A DNA stretch of 64,000 nt from assembly GCF_025148125.1 (NCBI RefSeq), contig NZ_CP102267.1:695001-759000 (forward strand). The letters are read 5' to 3'. A model generated the notes under the pieces. The model saw nothing but the letters and a program-made list of their open reading frames with translations. It was not told where the DNA came from and did no database searches. This DNA comes from Blautia wexlerae DSM 19850 (GTDB lineage Bacteria > Bacillota > Clostridia > Lachnospirales > Lachnospiraceae). Shown here one piece after another: positions 1-8,399 of the stretch (position 1 is the stretch's first letter; each line of letters starts with the position of its first letter). Made by a program: the position numbers and the translations under genes.

Positions 1-1
1 A

Positions 2-811
2 AAGGAACATCTGATTCCGAAGCAGATGGAAGAGAACGGTATCGAGAAAGGTAAACTGACAATCCAGTCAGCGGCTCTTAAGAAGATCATCAACAATTAT
101 ACAAAAGAGGCCGGAGTTCGAAACCTGGAGAGAACCATCGGACAGATATGCAGAAAAACTGCACGTCTGATCATGGAAGAAGATAAAAAGAAAGTTACAG
201 TGACTTCAAAGAATCTGTCAGATTTTCTTGGAAAAGAGCATTTTAACTATCTTATGGCAAATAAGAAAGATGAGATTGGTATTTCCCGCGGGCTTGCCTG
301 GACACAGGTGGGCGGCGATACACTGCAGATTGAAGTCAATGTAATGCCCGGCAAGGGTGAGCTGATGCTTACCGGACAGTTGGGTGATGTTATGAAAGAG
401 TCTGCACAGGCAGGTATTACTTACATTCGTTCCATTGCTTCTGACTATAAAGTTGAGCCGGAATTTTTCCAGGAAAACGATATTCATGTGCATATTCCGG
501 AAGGGGCAGTACCAAAAGACGGACCATCCGCAGGTATTACCATGGCAACTGCAATCCTTTCCGCAATTATTAAGAAGCCGGTAAGGGCAGACCTTGCAAT
601 GACCGGTGAGATCACACTGAGAGGAAGAGTTCTTCCGATCGGCGGTTTGAAAGAAAAACTTCTTGCGGCAAAATATGCTAAGATTAAAGAGGTGTTAGTG
701 CCGGCAGAAAACAAACCGGATATTCAGGAATTAGATAAGGAAATCACAGACGGACTTACCATTACCTTTGTAAGTTCGATGAAGGAAGTGCTGAACAGGG
801 CACTGGTATAA
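2..811 (+). CDS. lon: ATP-dependent protease Lon, C-terminal part (5' end outside window)
   Basis: The reading frame is open from the window edge, so this is the 3' end of lon, not a gene starting at the internal ATG at 26. It covers the end of the AAA+ lid and the whole proteolytic domain. The catalytic serine lies in the PKDGPSAG motif (codon 527-529) and the catalytic lysine in GGLKEK (codon 650-652), the Ser-Lys dyad of Lon. Lon is a cytoplasmic hexameric protease that degrades damaged and regulatory proteins. The next gene, engB, follows on the same strand, as in many Firmicutes. The family assignment is secure; nothing can be said about the missing N-terminus. Confidence 0.97.
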   Translation, partial: KEHLIPKQMEENGIEKGKLTIQSAALKKIINNYTKEAGVRNLERTIGQICRKTARLIMEEDKKKVTVTSKNLSDFLGKEHFNYLMANKKDEIGISRGLAWTQVGGDTLQIEVNVMPGKGELMLTGQLGDVMKESAQAGITYIRSIASDYKVEPEFFQENDIHVHIPEGAVPKDGPSAGITMATAILSAIIKKPVRADLAMTGEITLRGRVLPIGGLKEKLLAAKYAKIKEVLVPAENKPDIQELDKEITDGLTITFVSSMKEVLNRALV

Positions 812-814
812 AAT

Positions 815-850
815 AAATGGTCAGTCGGTAAGGATTGACCATTTGTTGTG
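815..850 (+). terminator. Possible weak terminator between lon and engB
   Basis: AAATGGTCA (815-823) and TGACCATTT (836-844) form a 9-bp stem followed by a short T/G-rich run. The T tract is poor, so partial read-through into engB is likely. Confidence 0.4.
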
Positions 851-867
851 AAAAAGTGAGGAAATCA

Positions 868-1473
868 ATGGTTATTAAGAATGTATCATTAGATATCGTA
901 TGTGGTATCACCAGTAAGCTTCCGGATACTGACAGACCGGAGGTTGCATTTGCAGGAAAATCAAATGTGGGAAAATCATCTCTGATCAACGGACTGATGA
1001 ACCGGAAATCTCTTGCCAGAACAAGTGCACAGCCGGGAAAAACACAGACCATTAACTTTTATAATATCAATGAAGCCATGTATCTGGTAGACCTCCCGGG
1101 TTACGGATACGCAAAGGTTTCACAGTCTGAGAAGGAAAAATGGGGCAAGATGATCGAAAGATATCTTCATACATCCAAAAACCTGAAGGCGGTTTTCCTT
1201 CTTATTGATATCCGTCATGATCCGTCTGCAAATGACAAGATGATGTATGACTGGATTCTGAACAATGGCTATGAGCCGATCATTATTGCAACGAAGCTTG
1301 ACAAGCTCAAACGAAGCCAGGTTCAGAAAAATATCAAAGCAATCAAAGAAGGGCTGAAGCTGAGCAAAGATGGCATTATTATTCCTTTCTCTGCTGAGAC
1401 GAAGCAGGGAAGAGATGAGATCTGGGCTCTGATTGACGAGTTGACCGGACTGGCAGCTACTGAAGAAGCCTGA
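868..1473 (+). CDS. engB: Ribosome biogenesis GTPase EngB (YsxC/YihA)
   Basis: A 201-aa TrmE-Era-EngA-EngB-Septin GTPase. Visible motifs are G1 AGKSNVGKSS, G3 DLPGYG and G4 TKLDK. EngB acts in late assembly of the 50S subunit. The ATG at 868 is preferred over the one at 835 because it is preceded by a GTGAGG ribosome binding site and gives the usual family N-terminus (MVIKNVSLD). The gene sits directly downstream of lon, a conserved pairing. Length and motifs are typical and nothing is broken. Confidence 0.95.
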   Translation: MVIKNVSLDIVCGITSKLPDTDRPEVAFAGKSNVGKSSLINGLMNRKSLARTSAQPGKTQTINFYNINEAMYLVDLPGYGYAKVSQSEKEKWGKMIERYLHTSKNLKAVFLLIDIRHDPSANDKMMYDWILNNGYEPIIIATKLDKLKRSQVQKNIKAIKEGLKLSKDGIIIPFSAETKQGRDEIWALIDELTGLAATEEA

Positions 1474-1560
1474 AAAAATAAATATTCGCTGTTTACTGAC
1501 GGGATTCTTTTCCTGTGAAAATAAGCAGCAGACAGACAAAATACGAGGACAAAAAATATT

Positions 1561-2406
1561 ATGGGAATTATCAAGGCATTCAAGCTGGGATTTGACTATC
1601 TCAAGTATGATGAAGATGGTAACGTGCAGGATACGCAGCGTGCTGTCAATGATGTAAACCTGGACATTGAAGCCGGACAATTCGTGGCTGTTCTGGGACA
1701 TAATGGTTCCGGAAAATCTACTCTTGCAAAGCACCTGAATGCGCTGTTGCTTCCGACGGAAGGAACTTTGTGGGTAGATGGGATTGACACGTCTAAAGAG
1801 CCGGAATTATGGAAAGTCCGACAGAAAGCGGGCATGGTTTTTCAGAATCCTGACAATCAGATCATAGGAACTGTAGTAGAAGAAGACGTAGGGTTCGGAC
1901 CGGAGAATATGGGTGTGCCTACAGAGAAAATCTGGGAGCGTGTAGATGAGAGCCTGAAAAAAACAGGAATGACATCCTATCGTTATCATTCTCCGAATAA
2001 ACTTTCCGGCGGACAGAAGCAGAGAGTTGCAATTGCCGGTGTCATGGCAATGCGTCCGAAATGTATCATTTTGGATGAGCCAACTGCAATGCTGGATCCG
2101 AATGGACGAAAGGAAGTTCTTGAGGCAGTCAGTGACCTTAACAGACGGGAAGGAGTGACAGTCATTCTGATCACCCACTATATGGAAGAAGTTGTTCATG
2201 CGGACAAGGTATATGTTATGGACAACGGAGAAGTGGTGATGCAGGGAACACCCAGAGAGATTTTCTCACAGGTGGAAACTCTGAAAGAATACAGACTGGA
2301 TGTGCCGCAGGTAACACTTCTGGCACACGAACTTCATAAAGCCGGAGTGGATGTTCCGGAGGGAATACTGACTACAGAGGAGCTGGTGAATGCCTTATGT
2401 CAATAG
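1561..2406 (+). CDS. ecfA1: Energy-coupling factor transporter ATPase EcfA1
   Basis: A 281-aa ABC ATPase of the ECF (CbiO-type) family. Walker A is GHNGSGKST, the signature LSGGQKQR, and Walker [14 protein letters not shown]. With EcfA2 and EcfT it forms the shared energising module that pairs with various substrate-specific S components to import vitamins and cofactors. The 3' end overlaps ecfA2 by 10 bp and ecfT follows, giving a three-gene operon. No S component is present here, which fits a group II (shared-module) ECF system. Confidence 0.95.
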   Translation: MGIIKAFKLGFDYLKYDEDGNVQDTQRAVNDVNLDIEAGQFVAVLGHNGSGKSTLAKHLNALLLPTEGTLWVDGIDTSKEPELWKVRQKAGMVFQNPDNQIIGTVVEEDVGFGPENMGVPTEKIWERVDESLKKTGMTSYRYHSPNKLSGGQKQRVAIAGVMAMRPKCIILDEPTAMLDPNGRKEVLEAVSDLNRREGVTVILITHYMEEVVHADKVYVMDNGEVVMQGTPREIFSQVETLKEYRLDVPQVTLLAHELHKAGVDVPEGILTTEELVNALCQ

Positions 2407-3473
2407 AATTAAAAAATGTAACTTATACCTACAGTCCGGGAACTGCCTATGAGATCCATGCGCTGAAAGATATCAATCTTTCTATTCCGGACGGACAGTT
2501 TATCGGAATTATCGGACATACAGGAAGTGGGAAATCTACACTGATCCAGCATTTCAATGCGCTTATCCGTCCGACTTCCGGTACGATCACTTATAATGGA
2601 GAGGATATCTGGGGAGAGAAATATGATCGTCGTGCCCTGCGAAGCGAGGTTGGTCTTGTATTTCAGTATCCGGAGCATCAGCTCTTTGAGAATGATGTGC
2701 TTTCTGATGTATGCTTTGGTCCCATGAATCAGGGATTATCCAGGGAAGAGGCAGAAGTAGAAGCAAAGAAAGCACTGCAGCACGTAGGTTTCAAGGAGAA
2801 AAATTTCAGTAAATCCCCTTTTGAGCTTTCCGGCGGACAGAAGAAAAGAGTTGCCATTGCCGGTGTACTGGCAATGAACCCGAAAATTCTTATTCTGGAT
2901 GAGCCAACTGCAGGTCTGGATCCGAAAGGACGAGATGATATCCTTGACCAGATCGCAGAGCTTCATAAAGTAAGAGGGATTACTATTATCCTTGTATCCC
3001 ACAGCATGGAGGATATTGCGAAATATGCGGAGAGACTGATTGTAGTCAATGACGGAGAAATCGCCTATGACGATGCTCCCAAAGCAGTATTTGCTCATTA
3101 CAGAGAGCTGGAAGCCATGGGACTTGCAGCACCGCAGATTACTTATATCATGCATGCGTTGAAGGAAAAAGGCCTGGATGTAGATGTAACTGCTACAACG
3201 GTGGATGAGGCAAAAGAGAATATCCTTGCAGTTTTAAGAAAATGTAATCCCGGGAAATTGTCCGGTGACAGACAATCTGTTTCAGACAGTCAGTCGAAAA
3301 AAGAAAATGCCAAAGCAGAAACCTTAATTAGTGAGATGGAAGCTGATCTGACTGAGGATGGGACGAAAGAGTCTCATTCAGATGCGCCTGATGAAGATTT
3401 AAGCATTCAGAAGGAAACAATGGATAAAAAGTCTGCAGAACAAGAAGAGAATGAGGGAGGGCAGGAAGTATGA
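2397..3473 (+). CDS. ecfA2: Energy-coupling factor transporter ATPase EcfA2 with acidic C-terminal extension
   Basis: Second ABC ATPase of the ECF module, 358 aa. Walker [10 protein letters not shown], signature LSGGQKKR, Walker [14 protein letters not shown]. Family members are usually about 285-290 aa. Here residues from roughly 285 onward form an extra tail rich in Glu, Asp, Ser and Lys that looks unstructured. The start overlaps ecfA1 and the stop overlaps ecfT in an ATGA arrangement, implying translational coupling. The core function is secure; the role of the tail is unknown. Confidence 0.94.
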   Translation: MSIELKNVTYTYSPGTAYEIHALKDINLSIPDGQFIGIIGHTGSGKSTLIQHFNALIRPTSGTITYNGEDIWGEKYDRRALRSEVGLVFQYPEHQLFENDVLSDVCFGPMNQGLSREEAEVEAKKALQHVGFKEKNFSKSPFELSGGQKKRVAIAGVLAMNPKILILDEPTAGLDPKGRDDILDQIAELHKVRGITIILVSHSMEDIAKYAERLIVVNDGEIAYDDAPKAVFAHYRELEAMGLAAPQITYIMHALKEKGLDVDVTATTVDEAKENILAVLRKCNPGKLSGDRQSVSDSQSKKENAKAETLISEMEADLTEDGTKESHSDAPDEDLSIQKETMDKKSAEQEENEGGQEV

Positions 3474-4273
3474 TCCGAGACATTACAATAGGACAGTATT
3501 ATCCTGCAGATTCCGTTCTGCACAAAATGGATCCGAGAGCAAAGCTGGTGGGTACGCTGGTGTTCATCATCTCTGTCTTTGTATTCCATACATTTCCGGG
3601 ATATGCAGTGGCAACTATATTTCTGGCAGCGATGATCATTCTTTCCAAAGTTCCTGTGAAATTTATGTTCAAGGGACTGAAGGCAATCGTGATGCTTCTT
3701 ATGATCACAGTGGTATTTAATATATTTCTGACACCCGGAAAGGTTCTCTGGCAGTGGGGAATCCTGCATGTGACAGAGGAGGGCCTGAAGCTGGCCGGAA
3801 GAATGGCCATCCGCCTGACGTATCTGGTGATCGGTTCTTCTCTTATGACGCTGACTACCACACCCAATCAACTTACAGATGGTCTGGAACGACTTCTCAG
3901 GCCGTTAAATAAACTTCATGTGCCAATCCACGAGATTGCCATGATGATGTCTATTGCGCTGCGTTTTATCCCGATCCTTATGGAGGAAACCGATAAGATC
4001 ATGAAAGCACAGATTGCACGTGGCGCAGATTTTGAAACCGGAAATATAATTCAGAAGGCAAAAAATATGATTCCGCTTCTGGTTCCGCTGTTTATTTCTG
4101 CGTTCAGAAGAGCAAATGATCTGGCCATGGCCATGGAAGCAAGGTGCTATCATGGAGGGGATAACAGAACCCAGATGAAGCCATTGCGTTATGAGTCCAG
4201 AGACTACATTTCCTATGTGGTGATGTGGGCTTATCTGGGAATCGCCATTGTTTTCAGAATTGTGGGAATCTGA
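3470..4273 (+). CDS. ecfT: Energy-coupling factor transporter transmembrane protein EcfT
   Basis: A 267-aa integral membrane protein with several hydrophobic segments. Two Ala-Arg-containing coupling motifs are visible (ARG in QIARGADF and ARC in EARCYHGG), which in the family contact the two ATPases. It links EcfA1/A2 ATP hydrolysis to the S component. The start codon overlaps the ecfA2 stop (ATGA). The operon ends at the strong hairpin at 4306-4354. Confidence 0.94.
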   Translation: MIRDITIGQYYPADSVLHKMDPRAKLVGTLVFIISVFVFHTFPGYAVATIFLAAMIILSKVPVKFMFKGLKAIVMLLMITVVFNIFLTPGKVLWQWGILHVTEEGLKLAGRMAIRLTYLVIGSSLMTLTTTPNQLTDGLERLLRPLNKLHVPIHEIAMMMSIALRFIPILMEETDKIMKAQIARGADFETGNIIQKAKNMIPLLVPLFISAFRRANDLAMAMEARCYHGGDNRTQMKPLRYESRDYISYVVMWAYLGIAIVFRIVGI

Positions 4274-4305
4274 GAAAGTACTGATATAATTTATAAAGAT
4301 ATTTT

Positions 4306-4354
4306 ATATGCTGTAATCCGGTAGGAAAGGATTACAGCATATTGTTTATTTTGT
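4306..4354 (+). terminator. Intrinsic terminator of the ecf operon
   Basis: A perfect 14-bp stem, ATATGCTGTAATCC (4306-4319) with GGATTACAGCATAT (4329-4342), is followed by a T-rich stretch (TGTTTATTTTGTT). Confidence 0.9.
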
Positions 4355-4391
4355 TATAACAAAAGTTTTCAATTTTTATGGAGGAAAACAG

Positions 4392-5132
4392 ATGAAAAGA
4401 ATTGGTCTTGTAGTTGCATATGACGGCACAAACTATTGCGGCTGGCAGACACAGCCAAACGGGATTACTGTACAGGGGGTATTAAATGATACATTGTCCG
4501 AGCTTCTTGGCGAGAAGATAGAAACGATCGGTGCAAGCCGTACAGACGCAGGGGTTCATGCCATGGGAAACGTGGCAGTATTTGACACCAACACACGCAT
4601 TCCCGGGGAAAAGATTTCCTATGCACTGAACCAGCGTCTTCCGGAAGATATCCGTATTCAGCTCTCTGAAGAAGTAGAACCGGATTTCCATCCCCGTTAT
4701 TGCGACAGCGAGAAAACATACGAATACCGCATCCTGAATCGCAAATTCCCGGTTCCGACAGAGCGCTTATACACCTATTTCTACCACTACAAACTGGATG
4801 TAGATAAGATGAAAGCAGCAACCTCATACCTGATCGGACAGCATGATTTTGCTTCTTTTTGCGGTGCAAAAGCGCAGGTAAAAACAACTATCCGTACAGT
4901 GACAGGAATTGATGTATGGCGTGACGGAGATATCGTAACCATACGTGTAACAGGAACAGGATTCCTCTACAACATGGTACGAATCATCTCCGGAACTCTG
5001 ATCGAAGTAGGAAACGGACAGTATCCACCTGAGAGAGTAAAAACAATCCTGGAAGCCTGCAACCGGGAAATGGCAGGACCGACAGCTCCGGCCCAGGGAC
5101 TGACACTGATGGGGATTGAATTTTTTGATTGA
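4392..5132 (+). CDS. truA: tRNA pseudouridine(38-40) synthase TruA
   Basis: A 246-aa pseudouridine synthase. The catalytic aspartate is D52 in the motif ASRTDAGVHA. TruA isomerises uridines 38-40 in the anticodon arm of many tRNAs. A GGAGG-type site precedes the ATG. The order ecfA1-ecfA2-ecfT-truA-rplM-rpsI is the usual Firmicutes arrangement and supports the call. Length is normal. Confidence 0.96.
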   Translation: MKRIGLVVAYDGTNYCGWQTQPNGITVQGVLNDTLSELLGEKIETIGASRTDAGVHAMGNVAVFDTNTRIPGEKISYALNQRLPEDIRIQLSEEVEPDFHPRYCDSEKTYEYRILNRKFPVPTERLYTYFYHYKLDVDKMKAATSYLIGQHDFASFCGAKAQVKTTIRTVTGIDVWRDGDIVTIRVTGTGFLYNMVRIISGTLIEVGNGQYPPERVKTILEACNREMAGPTAPAQGLTLMGIEFFD

Positions 5133-5181
5133 TGATAGTCAGGAGGAGAAAATCATCCGTTTCGATAATTGCCGGTGGGAT

Positions 5182-5202
5182 AACTGATCAACAGTTTTTT
5201 TG
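5182..5202 (+). terminator. Possible short terminator after truA
   Basis: AACTG-ATCAA-CAGTT followed by seven T residues. The stem is only 5 bp, so this is a weak call. Confidence 0.35.
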
Positions 5203-5259
5203 CTGAAAACAAAAAACGGGGGAGTAACGAAAAAAATTGAAAAAACGACACAAAACCTA

Positions 5260-5288
5260 TTGACAGAACAGAACCCTTATAATATAAT
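5260..5288 (+). promoter_or_regulatory. Strong sigma-A-type promoter of rplM-rpsI
   Basis: TTGACA (5260-5265), 17-bp spacer, TATAAT (5283-5288): a consensus housekeeping promoter, as expected for a ribosomal protein operon. Transcription should begin near 5295, leaving a leader of about 165 nt. Confidence 0.85.
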
Positions 5289-5294
5289 AACCAA

Positions 5295-5460
5295 ATGTGA
5301 CGTAGTGCGAGATGCTTAAGCCAAATAGCCCAGGCGAAAGTATTTATCAGCGGTTTCGGACATTTCCGCATTTTTAGCACCGGCGTTTCCAATAACTTAT
5401 ATTCGCGGGAAATTCCGCGGTTAATTAAACTATCGTTGATAAATAACAGGAGGTAAAACC
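5295..5460 (+). promoter_or_regulatory. Long 5' leader of rplM, candidate ribosomal-protein autoregulatory leader
   Basis: The roughly 165-nt untranslated leader between the promoter and the rplM start is unusually long and can fold. One stem pairs CGCGG (5404-5408) with CCGCG (5415-5419). Firmicutes rplM genes often carry an L13 leader RNA. I cannot match this one base by base to that model, so the assignment is by position and length only. The ribosome binding site AGGAGG lies at its 3' end. Confidence 0.4.
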
Positions 5461-5889
5461 ATGCAGACTTATATGGCTAATCCAGATAAAATCGAAAGAA
5501 AATGGTATGTAGTTGACGCTGATGGATGTACTCTTGGCCGTCTGGCATCCGGAGTAGCAAGCGTTTTAAGAGGAAAAAATAAACCACAGTTTACACCACA
5601 CGTAGACACAGGTGATTATGTAATCATCGTAAACGCTGACAAGATCAAAGTTACAGGTAAGAAATTAGAGCAGAAAATCTACTACAATCACTCCGATTAT
5701 GTAGGTGGAATGAGAGAAACCACATTAAAAGAAATGTTAGCAAAGAAACCTGAGAGAGTTATCGAGCTCGCAGTTAAAGGTATGCTTCCAAAAGGACCTT
5801 TAGGAAGAAGCATGTACACAAAACTTTTCGTATATGCAGGACCGGAACACAAACATGAAGCTCAGAAACCAGAAGCTTTAACATTTTAA
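5461..5889 (+). CDS. rplM: 50S ribosomal protein L13
   Basis: A 142-aa protein with the characteristic L13 N-terminus ([17 protein letters not shown]) and the conserved [10 protein letters not shown] segment. It is an early-assembly protein of the large subunit that binds 23S rRNA. An AGGAGG site lies 7 bp before the ATG. It is followed after 17 bp by rpsI, the universal pairing. Full length. Confidence 0.98.
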   Translation: MQTYMANPDKIERKWYVVDADGCTLGRLASGVASVLRGKNKPQFTPHVDTGDYVIIVNADKIKVTGKKLEQKIYYNHSDYVGGMRETTLKEMLAKKPERVIELAVKGMLPKGPLGRSMYTKLFVYAGPEHKHEAQKPEALTF

Positions 5890-5906
5890 TTAGGAGGTAG
5901 AAAACA

Positions 5907-6299
5907 TTGGCTAGCGCAAAATTCTACGGAACAGGAAGAAGAAAAAAATCAATCGCAAGAGTTTATCTTGTACCTGGAACCGGTAAGATCACAATCAATA
6001 AAAGAGATATCGATGAATATTTTGGATTAGATACACTGAAAGTTATCGTTCGTCAGCCTTTAGCTGCAACAGAAACAGAAGGCAAATTTGACGTATTAGT
6101 TAACGTTCATGGCGGTGGATACACAGGACAGGCTGGTGCCATCAGACATGGTGTTGCAAGAGCCCTTCTTCAGGCAGACAACGACTACAGACCAGTTCTG
6201 AAAGCTGCTGGATTCTTAACTCGTGACCCACGTATGAAAGAACGTAAGAAATACGGTCTCAAAGCAGCTCGTCGCGCTCCGCAGTTCAGCAAGCGATAA
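5907..6299 (+). CDS. rpsI: 30S ribosomal protein S9
   Basis: A 130-aa protein with the S9 motifs [14 protein letters not shown] at the start and the basic tail ending APQFSKR, which reaches the P-site tRNA. A TTG start at 5907, placed after TAGGAGG, gives the expected N-terminus ([10 protein letters not shown]). The gene is cotranscribed with rplM and the operon closes at the terminator at 6331-6366. This is the last housekeeping gene before the accessory island. Confidence 0.98.
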   Translation: MASAKFYGTGRRKKSIARVYLVPGTGKITINKRDIDEYFGLDTLKVIVRQPLAATETEGKFDVLVNVHGGGYTGQAGAIRHGVARALLQADNDYRPVLKAAGFLTRDPRMKERKKYGLKAARRAPQFSKR

Positions 6300-6330
6300 T
6301 CGACTGCTCAGACTATATCAAAAGGTTTAC

Positions 6331-6366
6331 AAAACCCCGGAAAATCAAGGTTTTCCGGGGTTTTCT
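6331..6366 (+). terminator. Intrinsic terminator of rplM-rpsI
   Basis: AAAACCCCGGAAAA (6331-6344) pairs perfectly with TTTTCCGGGGTTTT (6351-6364), then TCTT. A longer inverted repeat, ACTATATCA (6311-6319) with TGATATAGT (6382-6390), brackets it. Confidence 0.95.
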
Positions 6367-6514
6367 TATACCTAAACGGGCTGATATAGTTTGACCTCAT
6401 TTGACCAAACGAGAGCCGTTTTCACTCAATTTTTAGGTTAAATATAGGACAACCGGCAAAAATGGGGTCAAAAAACGGCCTTAGTGGAAATAGGACAACC
6501 AGAAAAGGTGCTAT
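6367..6514. other. Left edge of the accessory island, non-coding
   Basis: No gene is visible. The 11-bp sequence ATAGGACAACC occurs twice (6444-6454 and 6490-6500), 46 bp apart, and TGTGCCAGTGGCACA near 6511 is a small palindrome. No attachment-site duplicate was found at the right edge, so the exact island boundary cannot be fixed. Confidence 0.5.
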
Positions 6515-6964
6515 GTGCCAGTGGCACATGTTCAGCACCGACCGGAGCGGGAGCGGAGAAGCGTTGGCAAAACAACAACCTGTGCGAACTTGGGAATAGG
6601 TCTGGCACAGGCCGGAAAGAAAGTGCTTTTAATCGACGGGGACCCACAAGGAAGCCTGACAATCAGCTTGGTTTTGAAATGTTTGCTGATGATTGTAACT
6701 GCACCGGTCATTTGGGTGTTGACGCTTTTTGTCTGGCTCTGCATGGGGCTGATCTACATATCCGGTCTGGTGCTTGGTCTGCTCAGCACGGTAATTGCTC
6801 TGCTTGGCGTGGCTGTGCTGATTACCTATTCCCCGCAGAATGGTGCAATTTTGCTGGTTATGGCATTTTTGATTAGCCCGATGGGACTGCCGCTGGCTAC
6901 GATCTGGCTGCTGGGCAAGGTGCAGAGTTTGAAATTTGCGATCCAGGATTGGGCGTATGGGTAA
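6515..6964 (+). pseudogene. Hybrid remnant: ParA-like ATPase N-terminus joined to a CD1845-type membrane protein
   Basis: The first third reads like a ParA/Soj ATPase of conjugative elements: a P-loop region ending VGKTTTCANLGIGLAQAGKK followed by VLLIDGDPQGSLTISL. Immediately afterwards the sequence switches to a hydrophobic protein with several membrane segments and the ending AIQDWAYG, resembling the small CD1845-family proteins of Tn916/CTn elements. The sequence before the P-loop is degenerate (ERERRS in place of the usual QKGG). The simplest reading is an in-frame deletion joining two transposon genes. The frame is open, so a product is possible, but function is unlikely. Confidence 0.6.
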
Positions 6965-7038
6965 ATGATGTGAATATAATTTGGAATGAAAAAGAAGCAG
7001 GACAATGGGAGATGAGACCCAATGCCCTGCTTCTCTGT

Positions 7039-7524
7039 TTATTCGGAACGAACTGTAATATATTTTTGATTGCGACTTTTAGGTTTATCGGGAATAGTCA
7101 TTTCTAATTGCCCGGATTCTAAAAGCGGATTGATATGCTTCAAAGTGAAGTTTCTTAAATCTTTGAAGCCGCAAAATACTGCAAGCTCTTTCTTGGATTT
7201 TGGTGTTGTGCAAAAAGCCAAAATCTGTTTGGACATCGTTGATAGTTCAATATCTTGGTGGGTAACTTGGTGGGTAACTTGGTGGGTATCACCCTCTAAG
7301 TTGTAGTTTACATTTTTCAAAATAACTCTGAAATCTGTCGCTGTTGAGGAAAATTCGGGCTTATATGCCTCTGTGTATCCAGGCAGCTTTTCAGTTTCAC
7401 TGACGATTTTGCGCAGACCACTTCCACGGCGTTCCATGTACTTCATGCGGTGGAACAGGTCAGCAATCACAGGGTTTCGTCGCATGGAACGGATACCGCG
7501 CAGCCACAGAATGAAATTCTGTGT
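7039..7524 (-). pseudogene. C-terminal fragment of an AlbA_2/RecG-like ATP-binding regulator (COG2865 type)
   Basis: The 148-residue open stretch starts inside the conserved segment RSMRRNPVIADLFHRMKYME...GSGLRKI of predicted HTH regulators with a HATPase-like domain. It ends with a winged-helix-like region (SKKELAVFCGFKDLRNFTLKHI). Everything upstream of that segment is missing: in the same frame a stop occurs at 7525-7527. The middle carries a threefold THQ-V repeat encoded by a 12-bp tandem repeat at 7256-7290, typical of this family. This is a 5'-truncated gene left by rearrangement in the mobile-element remnant. Confidence 0.6.
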
Positions 7525-7553
7525 TCAAAGGGGCTTGGGGGCGCTGCCCTCAA

Positions 7554-7629
7554 CAAGCAAGCGGAGAGGAAAATCACGGAGGGATTTTCTTCTCTGCGGG
7601 CCTGTGTGTATTAACACAGGCATTGCTTG
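7554..7629 (+). other. Three-way-junction fold in non-coding island DNA
   Basis: CAAGCAA (7554-7560) pairs with TTGCTTG (7623-7629). Inside this closing stem are two hairpins: a 15-pair arm, 7561-7575 with 7583-7597 (two G-T pairs, otherwise perfect), and GCCTGTGT (7600-7607) with ACACAGGC (7614-7621). It lies between the helicase-like fragment and the XRE gene. It could be part of an oriT region, a structured RNA or a terminator complex; I cannot tell which. Confidence 0.5.
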
Positions 7630-7689
7630 CCTCTTTTCTCCGAAATTGAAAAGAACCAGTGAGAGAATCGTTAAATTTCACTCACTGGC

Positions 7690-8046
7690 TCAATTCATTT
7701 CAAATATCTCGGACAACTCTGTCAGTTCTTTCACCGTTTCCTGGGTGTGATGCAACAGGGTGTCACGCATTTCTGGCGGACAGCTGGAATAAAGCATTTT
7801 CATCTGATTGACACCCTCATCCTCCAGAGAAACATCTGGATTTATAAGTGTATCTAAAGAGATGTGCAGGACCTTTGCCAATGCTCTTAAAATTAAATAA
7901 GAAGGATTCATTTTCCCCTTTTCGATATTGGCGATTTGCTTTACAGAAACATGGCTCAGATCCGCAAGCTCCTGTTGTGTCAGTTCTTTATTCTTTCGGG
8001 CTTCCCGCATTTTTTGCCCTAAAGCAGTTAAATCATCAATCGGCAT
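7690..8046 (-). CDS. XRE-family HTH transcriptional regulator
   Basis: A 118-aa protein with an N-terminal Cro/C1-type helix-turn-helix (residues about 8-62: LGQKMREARKNKELTQQELA...VKQIANIEKGKMNPSYLILRALAKVL). A short C-terminal helical region follows (ETVKELTELSEIF). It is transcribed divergently from the HTH-RR-HK cassette. Regulators of this size sit at the control region of Tn916-like elements and of genomic islands. An 11-bp inverted repeat in the divergent intergenic region is a plausible operator. Intact and probably functional. Confidence 0.85.
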   Translation of the reverse strand: MPIDDLTALGQKMREARKNKELTQQELADLSHVSVKQIANIEKGKMNPSYLILRALAKVLHISLDTLINPDVSLEDEGVNQMKMLYSSCPPEMRDTLLHHTQETVKELTELSEIFEMN

Positions 8047-8131
8047 AATCGTTCACCTCAATAATATTGTATCGTTCCGGTTTATGTGATGGAATGACCT
8101 TATTATGCCTGAAAAACTGTACGATTATGCC
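8042..8131. promoter_or_regulatory. Divergent control region with 11-bp inverted repeat
   Basis: GGCATAATCGT (8042-8052, overlapping the XRE start codon) and ACGATTATGCC (8121-8131) are perfect inverted copies about 80 bp apart. The placement suits autoregulation by the XRE protein, possibly with looping. The binding protein is inferred. Confidence 0.45.
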
Positions 8132-8152
8132 AATTTTATAAAGCTGCGATTG

Positions 8153-8282
8153 GTGATAAACTTGTATTGTTCGAGACAAAGAACTATAATGTACTCTGTG
8201 GAGGTGCAGAATGGATTATATGACACTAAAAGAGGCCGCCGAAAAATGGGGCGTGACACCTCGTAGAGTAAATTACTATTGT
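8153..8282 (+). repeat. Cassette-entry repeat, copy 1 (promoter plus HTH gene 5' end)
   Basis: About 130 bp here are almost identical to 14315-14443. The repeat covers the promoter, the ribosome binding site and the first third of the small HTH gene. Only a few substitutions separate the copies, for example GAGACAAAG versus GAGGCAAAG. Confidence 0.9.
8162..8190 (+). promoter_or_regulatory. Promoter of cassette 1 regulator genes
   Basis: TTGTAT (8162-8167), 17-bp spacer, TATAAT (8185-8190), about 20 bp before the GGAGG site of the HTH gene. The same promoter is repeated before cassette 2. Confidence 0.75.
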
Positions 8283-8399
8283 GCCGCCGGGCGCATATCT
8301 GGAGCTGTAAAGATGGCAACTATCTGGCTAATTCCAAAGGATGCGGAAAAGCCGATTGATGGTCGAACAAAACAAGGAAAGGCAGAAAAGTATGAGTAA
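8211..8399 (+). CDS. Small helix-turn-helix (MerR/excisionase-like) protein, cassette 1
   Basis: A 62-aa protein, MTLKEAAEKWGVTPRRVNYYCAAGRI at its core, with the winged-helix DNA-binding fold seen in excisionases and MerR-type heads. It has no effector domain. The gene follows GTGGAGGTGC and overlaps the response regulator by 8 bp, so it is cotranscribed with the two-component system. A near-identical paralogue opens cassette 2 (14371-14559). Function is unknown: it may regulate the cassette or be a captured xis-type gene. Confidence 0.75.
   Translation: MDYMTLKEAAEKWGVTPRRVNYYCAAGRISGAVKMATIWLIPKDAEKPIDGRTKQGKAEKYE

Noticed and set aside
1120..1734. Minus-strand frame of 204 codons across engB and ecfA1
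   Set aside because: Crosses two core genes on the other strand; composition is unlike a real protein.
7256..7290. CRISPR-like tandem repeats
   Set aside because: The 12-bp repeats are contiguous, coding and have no spacers.
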